DNA of 44,506 nucleotides from an uncultured Nitrospiraceae bacterium (GTDB lineage: Bacteria; Nitrospirota; Thermodesulfovibrionia; Thermodesulfovibrionales; SM23-35): NCBI GenBank assembly GCA_937138415.1, contig CAKZPA010000039.1, forward strand, positions 1 to 44,506. Direction: 5' to 3'. Made by a program: the position numbers and the translations under genes. The notes beneath the pieces were generated by a model. It saw only the letters and a list, made by a program, of their open reading frames with translations, ran no database searches and was not told the origin of the DNA. Below, one piece after another: positions 13,670 through 22,969 of this stretch. How positions within the stretch are numbered: position 1 is the first letter of the stretch; every line of letters starts with the position of its first letter.

Positions 13670-14527
13670 ATGAAAATACTGATCACCGGTGCCAATGGAC
13701 AGTTAGCAACGGAATTCAAAGGTCTTCTCGGAATGTACGCGCATACGGTCGTGCCCCTCGACAGGGATCGCCTCGACATCACACGGGAAAACGACGTGGA
13801 GAAGGCGATTGCGGCTCACGCGCCCGAGATCGTCATAAACTGCGCCGCCTATAATTTCGTCGACCGGGCCGAGACGGATTACGAGACGGCAGTGAGAGTG
13901 AACGCGCTCGGCGTGAAATACCTCGCCGTCGCGTGCGAGAAAATCAGGGCGCTCCTCGTGCACTACAGCACCGACTACGTTTTCGACGGCGCGAAAGACG
14001 ATTTTTATACGGAAGAAGACGAGACTAAGCCGATCAATAACTATGGCATAAGCAAACTCCTTGGAGAGCAGTACCTTCGGGAAGCCACCGATAGATTTCT
14101 GCTGTTCAGAGTCAGTTGGGTGTTCGGCGACGGGCGACAGAACTTCCTCATGAACGTGCTCGAGTGGGCGCATCAGAAGAGGGTGCTGAAGATCGCGTGC
14201 GATCAGATCTCCGTCCCGACATCGACGAGGGACATCGCTCTCCTCACGATGTTCGCGTGGAACAGAGGCCTGCGGGGCCTCTACCATCTCACGAACGGCG
14301 GTTACGCGTCCCGGTACGAGGTCGCGCGCTACTTCCTCGAAAAAATGAATCTCGACAACATCGTGCTCCCGGTACCATCCGACTCCTTTCCATCCGCAGC
14401 AAAGAGACCTTATTTCTCCGCGATGTCCAACCGAAAACTCTCGCTCGCTCTCGATGTGGAGATCCCCGACTGGAGAATCGCCATCGATGGGTTCGTGGAA
14501 TCGCAGTTCAAAAGGGGGGAGACCTGA
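13670..14527 (+). CDS. rmlD: dTDP-4-dehydrorhamnose reductase
   Basis: This 285-residue short-chain dehydrogenase begins MKILITGANGQLATEF, the NAD(P)-binding GxxGxxG. It has VINCAAYNFVDRAETDYETA, the STDYVFDG strand with the catalytic Ser/Thr, and the Tyr-x3-Lys NNYGISKLLGE. It reduces dTDP-4-dehydro-L-rhamnose to dTDP-L-rhamnose, the last pathway step. It starts 9 nt after rmlC, and its TGA overlaps the rmlB ATG by one base (TGATG). No clear Shine-Dalgarno sequence precedes it, so coupling to rmlC translation is likely. Length and motifs are standard. Confidence 0.96.
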   Translation: MKILITGANGQLATEFKGLLGMYAHTVVPLDRDRLDITRENDVEKAIAAHAPEIVINCAAYNFVDRAETDYETAVRVNALGVKYLAVACEKIRALLVHYSTDYVFDGAKDDFYTEEDETKPINNYGISKLLGEQYLREATDRFLLFRVSWVFGDGRQNFLMNVLEWAHQKRVLKIACDQISVPTSTRDIALLTMFAWNRGLRGLYHLTNGGYASRYEVARYFLEKMNLDNIVLPVPSDSFPSAAKRPYFSAMSNRKLSLALDVEIPDWRIAIDGFVESQFKRGET

Positions 14528-15483
14528 TGGAGAGGCTTCTCGTGACAGGCGGCGCCGGGTTCATCGGGAGCGAATTCGTGAGGCAGGCGGTCGAGCGGGG
14601 GTACGACGTGACCGTCGTCGATAAACTGAGTTACGCTGGTGATTTGGAACGTCTGAAGACGGTCAAGCGTGTGTTCACGTTTCACCATGCCGACATCACG
14701 GACAGGGAGGCAGTTGTGCAGATCATCAAGGCAACCTCCCCTTCAGTCGTCGTCCACTGGGCGGCGGAAAGCCACGTCGACAGGAGCATCTCGAACCCCT
14801 CCCCGTTCATCGAAACGAATGTGAGCGGAACCCTGCTCCTCCTCGAAGCCTCCCGGCAATCCGGCATCCGTCTGTTCGTGAATATCTCGACTGATGAAGT
14901 GTATGGGGACTTGCACGGTGACGGGCGGTTTCATGAAACAACGCCGCTGAATCCAAGCTCGCCCTATTCCGTGAGCAAAGCGTCCGCCGACATGCTCGGG
15001 AGGGCATACCTCCGAACGTACGGCGTCCCCGTCGTCACTGTCAGACCCTCGAATAATTACGGTCCGTGGCAGTACCCGGAAAAGTTGATCCCCGTGACCA
15101 TATGGAGGGCCTTCCGGAACGAGAAGATCCCCGTATACGCCCGGGGAGAGAACGTGCGAGAATGGCTCTTCGTTGCCGACTGCGCAGAAGCCGTCTTCGA
15201 TATCATTCAGCGCGGCAGACCCGGTGAAATCTATAATGTCGGGAGCGGCGAAGAGAAACGGAATATCGATGTGGTCACGACAATCTTGCGCATCCTCGGG
15301 AAATCCGACGAACAGATCGAATTCGTGCAAGACCGGCCCGGTCACGACTTCAGATACGCATTGAATTCGGACAAGATCCGCTCGGAACTTGGCTGGAAGC
15401 CGAAAACGCAGTTTGCCGAGGGCATTGCGAAGACCGTCGCCTGGTATGCCGACCATATGGACTGGGTAAAGAGAAAACTGTAA
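14527..15483 (+). CDS. rmlB: dTDP-glucose 4,6-dehydratase
   Basis: This 318-residue extended SDR begins MERLLVTGGAGFIGSEFVRQ. It carries VDKLSYAGDLERL, HWAAESHVDRSI, the active-site STDEVYGDL (Thr-Asp-Glu), the catalytic Tyr-x3-Lys SPYSVSKAS, and RPSNNYGPWQYPEKLIP. It makes dTDP-4-dehydro-6-deoxyglucose, the step between RmlA and RmlC. The ATG overlaps the rmlD stop, and a GGGGAG lies just before it. It is a little short compared with ~340-360 residues in many RmlB, losing only C-terminal residues. The order rmlA-C-D-B is one of several known arrangements. Confidence 0.96.
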   Translation: MERLLVTGGAGFIGSEFVRQAVERGYDVTVVDKLSYAGDLERLKTVKRVFTFHHADITDREAVVQIIKATSPSVVVHWAAESHVDRSISNPSPFIETNVSGTLLLLEASRQSGIRLFVNISTDEVYGDLHGDGRFHETTPLNPSSPYSVSKASADMLGRAYLRTYGVPVVTVRPSNNYGPWQYPEKLIPVTIWRAFRNEKIPVYARGENVREWLFVADCAEAVFDIIQRGRPGEIYNVGSGEEKRNIDVVTTILRILGKSDEQIEFVQDRPGHDFRYALNSDKIRSELGWKPKTQFAEGIAKTVAWYADHMDWVKRKL

Positions 15484-15497
15484 CGTGTCCTCGAGTC

Positions 15498-16940
15498 ATG
15501 CATAGAGATCATATCTTTAGGGAATACGATATACGCGGAATCGTCGGTCGCGATTTCGACGAGGAATTCGCCCTTTCCCTCGGGAGAGCGTTCGGCTCCC
15601 GCATCAAGCAGAACAGTGACAAGGGACGGGGTGTGAGCGTCGGGAGGGATGTCCGTCTCAGCTCCGAGATACTCGCCAACCGGGTCATCGAGGGTATCAT
15701 GTCAAGCGGCGTAAGCGTTTTCGATCTCGGCATGTGCCCGACGCCCCTCCAGTACTTTTCGATCCACCACCTGGACCTCGACGGCGGCGTGATGGTGACC
15801 GGCAGTCACAATCCTCCCGAATACAACGGGTTTAAACTGAGCGTCGGCAAAGAGACGATCTTCGGACCCGATATTCAGATCATCAAGCACGTAATCGAGC
15901 ACCGTCCCTTGCACATTACGCAGACTCGCGGTTCCGTCGAGGGATACGACATTATCTCTGCCTATCGAGCATTCATGGAGAATCGCTTTTCATACCTGTC
16001 CGACCCGAAATACCCGAGACTGAGAATTGCGGTCGATGCCGGAAACGGGACAGCCGGCCCCGTCGCGCCACCTATCCTCGAAGCCATGGGCTGCGACGTC
16101 ATCCCTCTCTACTGCGAGCCGGATGGCCGTTTTCCTAACCATCACCCCGATCCGACCGTGGTCGCCTATCTCCAAGATTTGATCCGCGTGACAAAACACC
16201 ATGGCGCCGATATGGGTGTCGGGTACGACGGCGACGCAGACAGAATCGGCGTAGTCGATTCCGCCGGCAAGATTGTGTGGGGCGACCACCTCATGATCAT
16301 CCTGGCACGGGACATACTGAGACGGCGACCGAATGCGATCGTTATCGGCGATGTGAAATGCTCGCAAAACATGTTCGACGACATCGCAAAGCATGGCGGG
16401 AGGCCCATCATGTGGAAGACCGGTCATTCTCTCGTCAAGGATAAGATGAGGAGAGAGCGCGCAGTCCTCGCCGGCGAGTTCAGCGGCCATATCTTCATCG
16501 CCGACGACTACTACGGCTACGATGACGCAGTCTATGCGACGTGTCGGCTCGTCGAGATCATGAAACATACGGGGAGAGGAATACGGGAGCTGCTTGCCGA
16601 CGTACCGGAGACCGTCTCGACTCCGGAGATACGCGTCGAGTGCAGCGATGAACGGAAGCAGGCGATCGTCGAAACGCTCGTTCGCGCATGCAAATACTAT
16701 GAATCATCCGGTAAGGGTCCGGTGCTCATCAAGAAACTATACGACATTGACGGGGCACGGGTGATCTTCGAAAAGGGGTGGGGACTCGTGCGCTCGAGCA
16801 ATACGCAGCCGGTGATCGTCATGCGATTCGAAGCCGAGGACGAAGAGTCGCTCGCAGTATACCGGAAGTTTCTCGAGGAGACTCTCCGAAGACTCGAGAC
16901 GGAAGGGAACGATGTGGACAATGAGCAGCCATTTGGGTAA
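15498..16940 (+). CDS. manB: Phosphomannomutase/phosphoglucomutase
   Basis: This 480-residue alpha-D-phosphohexomutase begins MHRDHIFREYDIRGIVGRDF. Domain marks: the phosphoserine loop TGSHNPPEYNG (Ser103), the metal loop YDGDADRIGVVD (Asp244, Asp246, Asp248), the sugar-specificity loop GEFSGHIF and the phosphate-binding RSSNTQP near the C-terminus. It interconverts mannose-6- and mannose-1-phosphate (and often the glucose esters), feeding the GDP-mannose steps of the next genes and possibly glucose-1-phosphate for RmlA. GEFSGH with a Ser fits the bifunctional AlgC-like type. It starts 14 nt after rmlB, with a weak ribosome-binding site. Confidence 0.95.
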   Translation: MHRDHIFREYDIRGIVGRDFDEEFALSLGRAFGSRIKQNSDKGRGVSVGRDVRLSSEILANRVIEGIMSSGVSVFDLGMCPTPLQYFSIHHLDLDGGVMVTGSHNPPEYNGFKLSVGKETIFGPDIQIIKHVIEHRPLHITQTRGSVEGYDIISAYRAFMENRFSYLSDPKYPRLRIAVDAGNGTAGPVAPPILEAMGCDVIPLYCEPDGRFPNHHPDPTVVAYLQDLIRVTKHHGADMGVGYDGDADRIGVVDSAGKIVWGDHLMIILARDILRRRPNAIVIGDVKCSQNMFDDIAKHGGRPIMWKTGHSLVKDKMRRERAVLAGEFSGHIFIADDYYGYDDAVYATCRLVEIMKHTGRGIRELLADVPETVSTPEIRVECSDERKQAIVETLVRACKYYESSGKGPVLIKKLYDIDGARVIFEKGWGLVRSSNTQPVIVMRFEAEDEESLAVYRKFLEETLRRLETEGNDVDNEQPFG

Positions 16941-16964
16941 AGTAGGACGGGAGGATCGCACGAG

Positions 16965-18380
16965 ATGAAGGCTCTGATACTCGCCGGGGGGTCCGGGACA
17001 AGGCTCTGGCCCCTCAGCAGGAAGAACTACCCCAAACAATTCCTCAAATTGCACGGTAGCACTTCCCTCCTGCAGGACACCGTGCAGAGATTGCTGACCG
17101 CGTTCCAGCCCCATGATATTGTCGTTATGACAAATAGCGATTACAAATTCCACGTTCTCTCTGACCTGGAAGCCGCTCTTCCCGAAACATACGGCTCATG
17201 GAACGTGCTTCTCGAACCAACGGGACGAAATACAGCGCCTGCCATCGCTCTCGGCATCAAGTACTGCCTCGGGCGCCTCGGTTGCGGAGAGGACGAAGTC
17301 GTGTTCGTCTCTCCTTCTGATCACGTCATCAGACCATCGGAAAAATTTACGGACTATGTACGTCGCGCAGAGCGAATAGCACGCGCCGGTCCCATCGTCA
17401 CCTTCGGCATAAGGCCTGTAAGGCCGGAGACAGGATATGGATACATTAAAACCGGAGAACGACGATCTATCGACGAAGACTGCGAATGTTTCACGGTCGA
17501 ACACTTTACGGAAAAACCCGACAGCGAAACGGCACTCCGCTACCTGCGGGACGGCACCTATCTTTGGAACTCGGGGATGTTCGCGTTTCGCATCGAAACC
17601 ATGCTCCAGGAATTCGAGAGACATGCTCCGGAAATACGGCGAATGCTCGATCTGACGCTCGATAATCTGCTCGCGCAGTTCCATAGATTCCCCGATATCT
17701 CGATCGACTACGCAGTGGCCGAGAAGTCGGATCGCATCGTAGTTCTCCCCCTCGACCTGTACTGGAATGACATCGGGTCATGGGACTCACTCTATGAGCT
17801 GACCGAGAAAGACGAATGGGGGAACGTGAAGATCGGTGACATCATGGCCATCGACACCCGCGATACCCTCGTGATGAGTAACAGACGCCTCATCTCGACG
17901 ATCGGGCTCGATGAATGCCTGATTGTGGACACGGACGATGCGCTCCTGATCGCAAAAAGGGGGGAAACCCAGAGGGTCAAGGACATCGTTCAGGCGCTGA
18001 TCACCGCTCAGAGGAAAGAAGCATCCGAGCATGTCACGACCTATCGTCCGTGGGGCAGTTACACGATACTCGAGGAAGGTGAACGGTACAAAATAAAACG
18101 GATCGTCGTGCACCCCGGCGCGCGGTTGAGTTTGCAGAAACACTACCATCGTTCGGAACACTGGGTCGTGATCCGCGGTGCTGCCAAAGTAACGATCGCG
18201 GATCGAGAATCGATCATTCATGAAAATGAATCCGTGTATGTGCCCAAATCGACACTCCACAGGCTTGAGAACCCCGGCAAGGTTCCGCTCGAGATCATAG
18301 AAGTTCAAAATGGGGAATATGTGGGAGAAGACGATATCGTGAGAGTAGAAGATATATACGGGAGGGAGAAGGGACAATGA
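16965..18380 (+). CDS. manC: Mannose-1-phosphate guanylyltransferase / mannose-6-phosphate isomerase
   Basis: This 471-residue type II enzyme has two domains. Residues 1 to ~290 are a GDP-mannose pyrophosphorylase: [20 protein letters not shown], then KQFLKL, FVSPSDHVI, RPETGYGYIKTG and the FTEKPDSETA loop. Residues from ~345 form a cupin isomerase domain: YRPWGSYTILEEGERYKIKR, QKHYHRSEHWVVIRGAAKVT (metal His residues) and VYVPKSTLHRLENPG. It converts fructose-6-phosphate to mannose-6-phosphate and mannose-1-phosphate plus GTP to GDP-mannose. GGAGG precedes the ATG by 11 nt. It lies 24 nt after manB and feeds gmd. Confidence 0.97.
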   Translation: MKALILAGGSGTRLWPLSRKNYPKQFLKLHGSTSLLQDTVQRLLTAFQPHDIVVMTNSDYKFHVLSDLEAALPETYGSWNVLLEPTGRNTAPAIALGIKYCLGRLGCGEDEVVFVSPSDHVIRPSEKFTDYVRRAERIARAGPIVTFGIRPVRPETGYGYIKTGERRSIDEDCECFTVEHFTEKPDSETALRYLRDGTYLWNSGMFAFRIETMLQEFERHAPEIRRMLDLTLDNLLAQFHRFPDISIDYAVAEKSDRIVVLPLDLYWNDIGSWDSLYELTEKDEWGNVKIGDIMAIDTRDTLVMSNRRLISTIGLDECLIVDTDDALLIAKRGETQRVKDIVQALITAQRKEASEHVTTYRPWGSYTILEEGERYKIKRIVVHPGARLSLQKHYHRSEHWVVIRGAAKVTIADRESIIHENESVYVPKSTLHRLENPGKVPLEIIEVQNGEYVGEDDIVRVEDIYGREKGQ

Positions 18381-18420
18381 AGCGATGTGAACAGTTTACC
18401 GGCCGAATGGGAGAGACACG

Positions 18421-19572
18421 ATGAAACGGGCATTGATCACCGGCATTACAGGGCAGGACGGTTCCTACCTCACGGAATTGCTCCTCTCGAAAGGATACGA
18501 AGTTCACGGTCTCATTCGACGAGCGAGTACATTCAATACCCATCGGATCGATCATCTCTACCAGGATCCCCATATACCGAGCACGAAGCTCTTTCTCCAC
18601 TTCGGCGATCTATCGGATTCTGGCCAGCTCACCAACATCATTTATAACATCAAGCCCGACGAAGTGTACCATCTCGGGGCACAGAGCCACGTTCGCGTCA
18701 GTTTCGACCTTCCGGAGTATACAGGAGATGTCACCGCTCTCGGCACGACGAGACTGTTGGAGGCGATCAGGAGAAGCGGTATAAAAACGAAATTCTATCA
18801 GGCTTCGAGCAGCGAGATGTTCGGCGCTGCACGTCCCCCGCAAAATGAAAAAACTCCCTTCTGCCCGCGGAGCCCTTATGCTGCTGCGAAAGTGTATGCA
18901 TACTGGATAACGGTCAATTATCGGGAAGGGTACAACCTGTTTAATTGCAACGGCATTCTATTCAACCACGAATCCCCCCGGAGAGGCGAAACGTTCGTCA
19001 CACGAAAAATCACGCGGGCGATCGCGAACATCATCGCAGGACGGCAGAAGAAGATTTACCTCGGCAATCTCGACTCGAGGAGGGACTGGGGTTTTGCACC
19101 CGAATACGTTGAGTGCCAATGGCTCATCCTCCAGCAAGAGACCCCTGACGATTTTGTCATCGGTACCGGCAAAAGCCACTCGGTCCGGGAGTTTCTCGAA
19201 AAAGCGCTCGCGTATGCGGGCATCGACATCGAGTGGGTGGGTGAAGGCGTTGGCAGGACGGGAAAAGTGCGCTCCCTTAGGTCAGGCATATCGAATATCA
19301 GGGTCGGTGAAACGCTCATTGTCATCGACCCGAAATACTTTCGGCCAACCGAGGTCGACTTTCTGCAGGCGGACATCGCTAAAGCGAGGAGGGTTCTCGG
19401 CTGGGAACCCCGAACAACGTTCGACGAACTCGTCAAGATCATGATGGATTATGACCTCAAGCTCGCCGGTCTGCAACCTATTGGCGAAGGAATCGAGATT
19501 TGCAAGCGAAAAGGCTTCACGTACACCTCGCATGACTTTGCCCTCCATGAAAAGATTCGCGAACGCTGCTGA
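18421..19572 (+). CDS. gmd: GDP-mannose 4,6-dehydratase
   Basis: This 383-residue extended SDR begins [20 protein letters not shown], the typical GMD NADP site. It has [37 protein letters not shown], the active site ASSSEMFG, the Tyr-x3-Lys [28 protein letters not shown] and [18 protein letters not shown]. It converts GDP-mannose to GDP-4-dehydro-6-deoxy-mannose. GGGAGAG lies 6 nt before the ATG. The C-terminus extends about 35 residues beyond the usual end (~345 residues), with no recognisable domain. The next gene, fcl, finishes GDP-L-fucose. Confidence 0.97.
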   Translation: MKRALITGITGQDGSYLTELLLSKGYEVHGLIRRASTFNTHRIDHLYQDPHIPSTKLFLHFGDLSDSGQLTNIIYNIKPDEVYHLGAQSHVRVSFDLPEYTGDVTALGTTRLLEAIRRSGIKTKFYQASSSEMFGAARPPQNEKTPFCPRSPYAAAKVYAYWITVNYREGYNLFNCNGILFNHESPRRGETFVTRKITRAIANIIAGRQKKIYLGNLDSRRDWGFAPEYVECQWLILQQETPDDFVIGTGKSHSVREFLEKALAYAGIDIEWVGEGVGRTGKVRSLRSGISNIRVGETLIVIDPKYFRPTEVDFLQADIAKARRVLGWEPRTTFDELVKIMMDYDLKLAGLQPIGEGIEICKRKGFTYTSHDFALHEKIRERC

Positions 19573-19638
19573 AGATCGGGAGCGATTGCGCCGGCTTTCG
19601 ATACACCACCCTCTCTCGAAGAGACGAGGAGACGCCTG

Positions 19639-20706
19639 ATGGATCGGAGCGCGAAGATTTATGTCGCGGGTCATCGGGGTCTTGTCGGTTCGGCAATTCT
19701 GCGAAGGCTGCAGGAGCTGAACTACACTAACTTGCTGACCAGAACGAGTGACGAACTCGACCTTAGAAGACAAAGCGACACAGAGAACTTTTTCGAGCAG
19801 GAAAGACCCGATTATGTTTTCCTCGCGGCTGCAAAGGTCGGCGGCATCCTCGCAAATAGCACGTACCGCGCTGAATTCATTTATGACAACATCATGATTG
19901 CAGCAAACGTTATTCAGGCGTCATTTCGATACGGTGTAAAAAAACTGCTCAACCTAGGATCTTCCTGCATTTACCCGAAGTACGCACCGCAACCACTCAA
20001 AGAAGAATATCTTCTGACAGGTCAGCTGGAACCGACAAACGAGCCGTACGCTGTCGCGAAAATCGCTGCGATCAAACTGTGCCGATATTACAATGAACAG
20101 TATGGAACGAATTTTATGTCGGTCATGCCCACGAACCTCTTCGGCATCCACGACAATTTCAATCTCGAGACCGCCCATGTTCTTCCCGCCCTTATCAGAA
20201 AATTCCACCTCGCTAAATTGATGCAGGAAAAGCGGTTCGACGATGTCGAACGAGACCTGGCAACAGCCCCCCTCGGTCTCAACATAATCGAGACTTCCGG
20301 CCTCGAGGCTGTCGGCATCACTGCCGACGCGGTTACCCTCTGGGGCACGGGAAATCCATACCGCGAGTTCCTCTACGTCGACGACCTCGCGGACGCGTGC
20401 GTTTTCGTCATGACACGGTGCGACGCGGCATCCGCTCTTCGTACACCTGCTGAGGGATTCGAGGGAAACGTTATCGGGGAGTTTATCAATATTGGAACAG
20501 GCGAAGATATCACCATACGCGATCTCGCGGAGCTTGTCCGCAAAATCGTCGGCTACCGAGGGAACATCGTGTGGGATCCTGCGAAACCAGACGGAACGCC
20601 GCGGAAGCTCCTCGACATTTCCAGGATTACGTCGCTCGGCTGGAAGTCACGATTTACCCTGGAAGAAGGTATCAGAATAACCTACGAATGGTATCTATCT
20701 CGCTGA
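19639..20706 (+). CDS. fcl: GDP-L-fucose synthase
   Basis: This 355-residue SDR has KIYVAGHRGLVGSAILRRLQ at the N-terminus, then YVFLAAAKVGGILANSTYRA, the active-site LGSSCIYPKYAPQPLKEE, Tyr-x3-Lys EPYAVAKIAAIK, VMPTNLFGIHDNF and GTGNPYREFLYVDDLADAC. It epimerises and reduces the GMD product to GDP-L-fucose. It is longer than common Fcl (~315 residues). Two insertions, around residues 194-229 (QEKRFDDVERDLATAPLGLN...) and near 275-286, account for the difference and occur where length variation is known. GAGGAG lies 7 nt before the ATG. It is the last gene of the operon. No clear terminator was found before 20881. Confidence 0.95.
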   Translation: MDRSAKIYVAGHRGLVGSAILRRLQELNYTNLLTRTSDELDLRRQSDTENFFEQERPDYVFLAAAKVGGILANSTYRAEFIYDNIMIAANVIQASFRYGVKKLLNLGSSCIYPKYAPQPLKEEYLLTGQLEPTNEPYAVAKIAAIKLCRYYNEQYGTNFMSVMPTNLFGIHDNFNLETAHVLPALIRKFHLAKLMQEKRFDDVERDLATAPLGLNIIETSGLEAVGITADAVTLWGTGNPYREFLYVDDLADACVFVMTRCDAASALRTPAEGFEGNVIGEFINIGTGEDITIRDLAELVRKIVGYRGNIVWDPAKPDGTPRKLLDISRITSLGWKSRFTLEEGIRITYEWYLSR

Positions 20707-20880
20707 GCTTCACGGTAACACAATAAAGTCGTTAGCTTCGCCGGGACCGCTGTCAAGAGAGATCTTCTTACACTGGCTTCCTCCTATCGCATGGTTAACC
20801 CTCGTTTCTTGAGAAGCAGGTCGCTGTTGCTGGTATCGCCTCTCCCCTCGCTTTTCTTCTCTGGAGAGCGATCTCTTTAT

Positions 20881-22131
20881 TCAACGCTGAACGCGCGTGT
20901 AGTTGACCCCTCGTTCGAGCCCATCGATCCGGAAAAGCGGATCACCGCCGATGAGGTCGCTCAGTTTCTCCGATGGAATCTGATTGTAGAAAACAGGCCG
21001 TATCAGGGATAACGGTTCGGTCTGCCCAACGAGCCTGTTCCGCAGGGCGGGATCCCCGAGAATTATATCCGTGATTTTAAGACCTCTGTAGAGCCGAATG
21101 TACGTGTTGACGCCAACGCTGTCCGGGAGCGGTTTCTTCAAGATATCCACATATTCGCGAATCTCATCCTCCGTCTCGTGCGGAAACCCCGTCAGAAAAT
21201 CGACGGCAACCCGGATGCCGTGAGCTTTGGCGGCGAAGACGCATTTTTCGTAATCCTCCCAATAGAGGGTACACTTCCGCCAGGAATCGACCGCGATCGT
21301 GACGAGATAGACCCCGCAGTCCCTCAATAATTTGAAGAACGACTTGCTCGCATAGAGAGGTTTCATGTAGAGAGCCCAGCGTATGTTCAGCCCCGCCTCG
21401 CGGAGCGCGGAACAAAACGCCGTCGCATAGTCGGCATCCTCGTTGAACTCCGAGTCGCAGAGATGAAAGTGGTCATAACCGGCCTCGACGAGGACCCTGA
21501 TTTCGTCGATCACATCCTCTATTTTCTTAAACGATACCGGTCTTTTCGCTTCCAAACAGTACACACAGTCCGAGCTGCATCCCTTGTGGGTTTCGAACCC
21601 CGCCACACCGCCCTCCTCGAAATATCTCTTGTAATCGATGCCATGTCGCAATCTCCGGCAGGATACACCGCTCCGAAAAGCTCCCTTAAAAACCGTGCCT
21701 GGGGATACGCCGTTACCGATGCGCCGCAGGATGCCGTCGATGACCGCTTCTGCTGGTCCGCTTACGGCATAGTCGGCACCGAGATACTCGAGAATTCCCC
21801 CGGGATCGGCCGGGAGTCCGGAACCGCCTACGAGGACAGGGAGATGGTGGTCCCCTTTGAGGTACCCTATCACGTCTTTGATCTCGTCGAGAAAAAACTC
21901 GTTCGTGTGGTAGAGCACCGTATCAATGTTCCGGACAGTGACCCCCGCAATATCGGGCCGGAAAGAACGGACGGCACACTCTACGGCCGCTCGGACATCC
22001 CCCGCGAAGCAGAGGTCGAGTATCTCTGCATCGTGTCCGTGCGCTTCGAGAGACGCAGCGAGACATTCGAGGCCGAGAGGCGGGACGGGCGGATGACGAT
22101 ACCTGTTCGGATTAACGAGGAGGACGCGCAT
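20881..22131 (-). CDS. B12-binding-type radical SAM protein
   Basis: From the ATG at 22131 this is 416 residues, beginning MRVLLVNPNRYRHPPVPPLG. The N-terminal ~140 residues form a cobalamin-binding-like Rossmann domain ('PPLGLECLAASLEAHGHDAE' and VLVGGSGLPADPGGILEYLG), without the DxHxxG histidine of base-off B12 enzymes. The radical SAM barrel follows with its 4Fe-4S motif C185-x3-C189-x2-C192 (THKGCSSDCVYC), then HFHLCDSEFNED and VDFLTGFPHETEDEI. Class B members transfer methyl groups to unreactive carbon or phosphorus, or remodel rings. The substrate is unknown. Its start overlaps the end of the pterin-binding methyltransferase gene by 20 nt, so they are coupled. A longer start at 22170 is possible. 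Confidence 0.85.
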   Translation of the reverse strand: MRVLLVNPNRYRHPPVPPLGLECLAASLEAHGHDAEILDLCFAGDVRAAVECAVRSFRPDIAGVTVRNIDTVLYHTNEFFLDEIKDVIGYLKGDHHLPVLVGGSGLPADPGGILEYLGADYAVSGPAEAVIDGILRRIGNGVSPGTVFKGAFRSGVSCRRLRHGIDYKRYFEEGGVAGFETHKGCSSDCVYCLEAKRPVSFKKIEDVIDEIRVLVEAGYDHFHLCDSEFNEDADYATAFCSALREAGLNIRWALYMKPLYASKSFFKLLRDCGVYLVTIAVDSWRKCTLYWEDYEKCVFAAKAHGIRVAVDFLTGFPHETEDEIREYVDILKKPLPDSVGVNTYIRLYRGLKITDIILGDPALRNRLVGQTEPLSLIRPVFYNQIPSEKLSDLIGGDPLFRIDGLERGVNYTRVQR

Positions 22132-22921
22132 CGATCTCTGCGAGGTCGGCCGCCGAAAAAACGATGTCATCCCTGAAGGCCTTCACGAGATAGAGTGCCT
22201 TGCGGAGGCGTGCGTCCAGAATATCGACGATCGCGGCGTCGAGTCCCGCACCAGCGAGGTAGACGAGGAACGCGGCCTCAAGAGGCTTCCTCACGTCCCT
22301 CTGCATTCCCGATGAGATGTTGGAAACCCACGCGATCGTGCCGATCGGAGGTTCCACAAGCTCATTCAGCGCCAGGATGCATTCATGCGAGTTGACGACG
22401 TGTCGCTGACCCATTCCGCTGCCGATGTGGACAATCGAGGGATCGGCGAACAACCGTTCATTCGGTATATCGGCATCGTTCGCCTTTTCGATAAGCTCTT
22501 CGATGATCTGCAGTTTCGCTTCGAGCGAAGACGGAACCGTTCCACCCGACGCCCTCAGAACAAGGGAAGAACCCGTGCGGGAAACGAGCGAGAGCAGCGC
22601 GTCACGATCTTCCGGTTCTGTCCGGGAGATGAAATTAACGAGAGGGGGCTCTTTGCAGAGCGGGATGCTCTTCTCCAAAGCGACGATGTTTCTCGAGTCG
22701 AGCGAAAGGGGGATATCGACGATATCTGATATGACGCTGACGACCCACGGGAGATTGTCCTCGTCGCCGCTGCCATCGAGAGAACACTGGATATTGATCA
22801 TGTCGGCGCCGGCGACGCGTACCTCCCGAACCATCCCGGCGAGAACATCGGCAGCCCTCCTCGAAATCGCTTCCACGTATCCCTTGTTGCGCGTATTGAA
22901 CGTGTCGGCAATCGCGATCAT
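22112..22921 (-). CDS. AcsE/DHPS-like pterin-binding methyltransferase
   Basis: This 269-residue protein is a pterin-binding TIM barrel (PF00809). It resembles methyltetrahydrofolate:corrinoid/iron-sulfur protein methyltransferase (AcsE) more than dihydropteroate synthase. Shared features are ADMINIQCSLDG near the first strands, IPLSLDSRNIVALEKSI, PLVNFISRTEPE, ERLFADPSIVHIGSG, IGTIAWVSNISSGM and the late AGLDAAIVDILD, corresponding to the CGLDAAIAD segment of Moorella AcsE. It lacks an obvious p-aminobenzoate/pyrophosphate signature. AAGGAG lies 5 nt before the ATG, and a TATAAT (22953-22958) gives it its own promoter after uvrB. The overlapping downstream radical SAM B12-type gene suggests a methyl-transfer pair. 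No acsC/acsD is nearby, so a Wood-Ljungdahl role is not shown. Confidence 0.8.
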   Translation of the reverse strand: MIAIADTFNTRNKGYVEAISRRAADVLAGMVREVRVAGADMINIQCSLDGSGDEDNLPWVVSVISDIVDIPLSLDSRNIVALEKSIPLCKEPPLVNFISRTEPEDRDALLSLVSRTGSSLVLRASGGTVPSSLEAKLQIIEELIEKANDADIPNERLFADPSIVHIGSGMGQRHVVNSHECILALNELVEPPIGTIAWVSNISSGMQRDVRKPLEAAFLVYLAGAGLDAAIVDILDARLRKALYLVKAFRDDIVFSAADLAEIDARPPR

Positions 22922-22952
22922 CTTTCTCCTTCACGTCGTGCCGTCTTGCTCC

Positions 22953-22958
22953 ATTATA
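22953..22958 (-). promoter_or_regulatory. -10 element before the AcsE-like gene
   Basis: TATAAT on the minus strand lies 32 nt before the ATG at 22921, just after the uvrB stop. The -35 would lie in the last codons of uvrB and is weak. Confidence 0.4.
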
Positions 22959-22969
22959 CCACTTATCTC

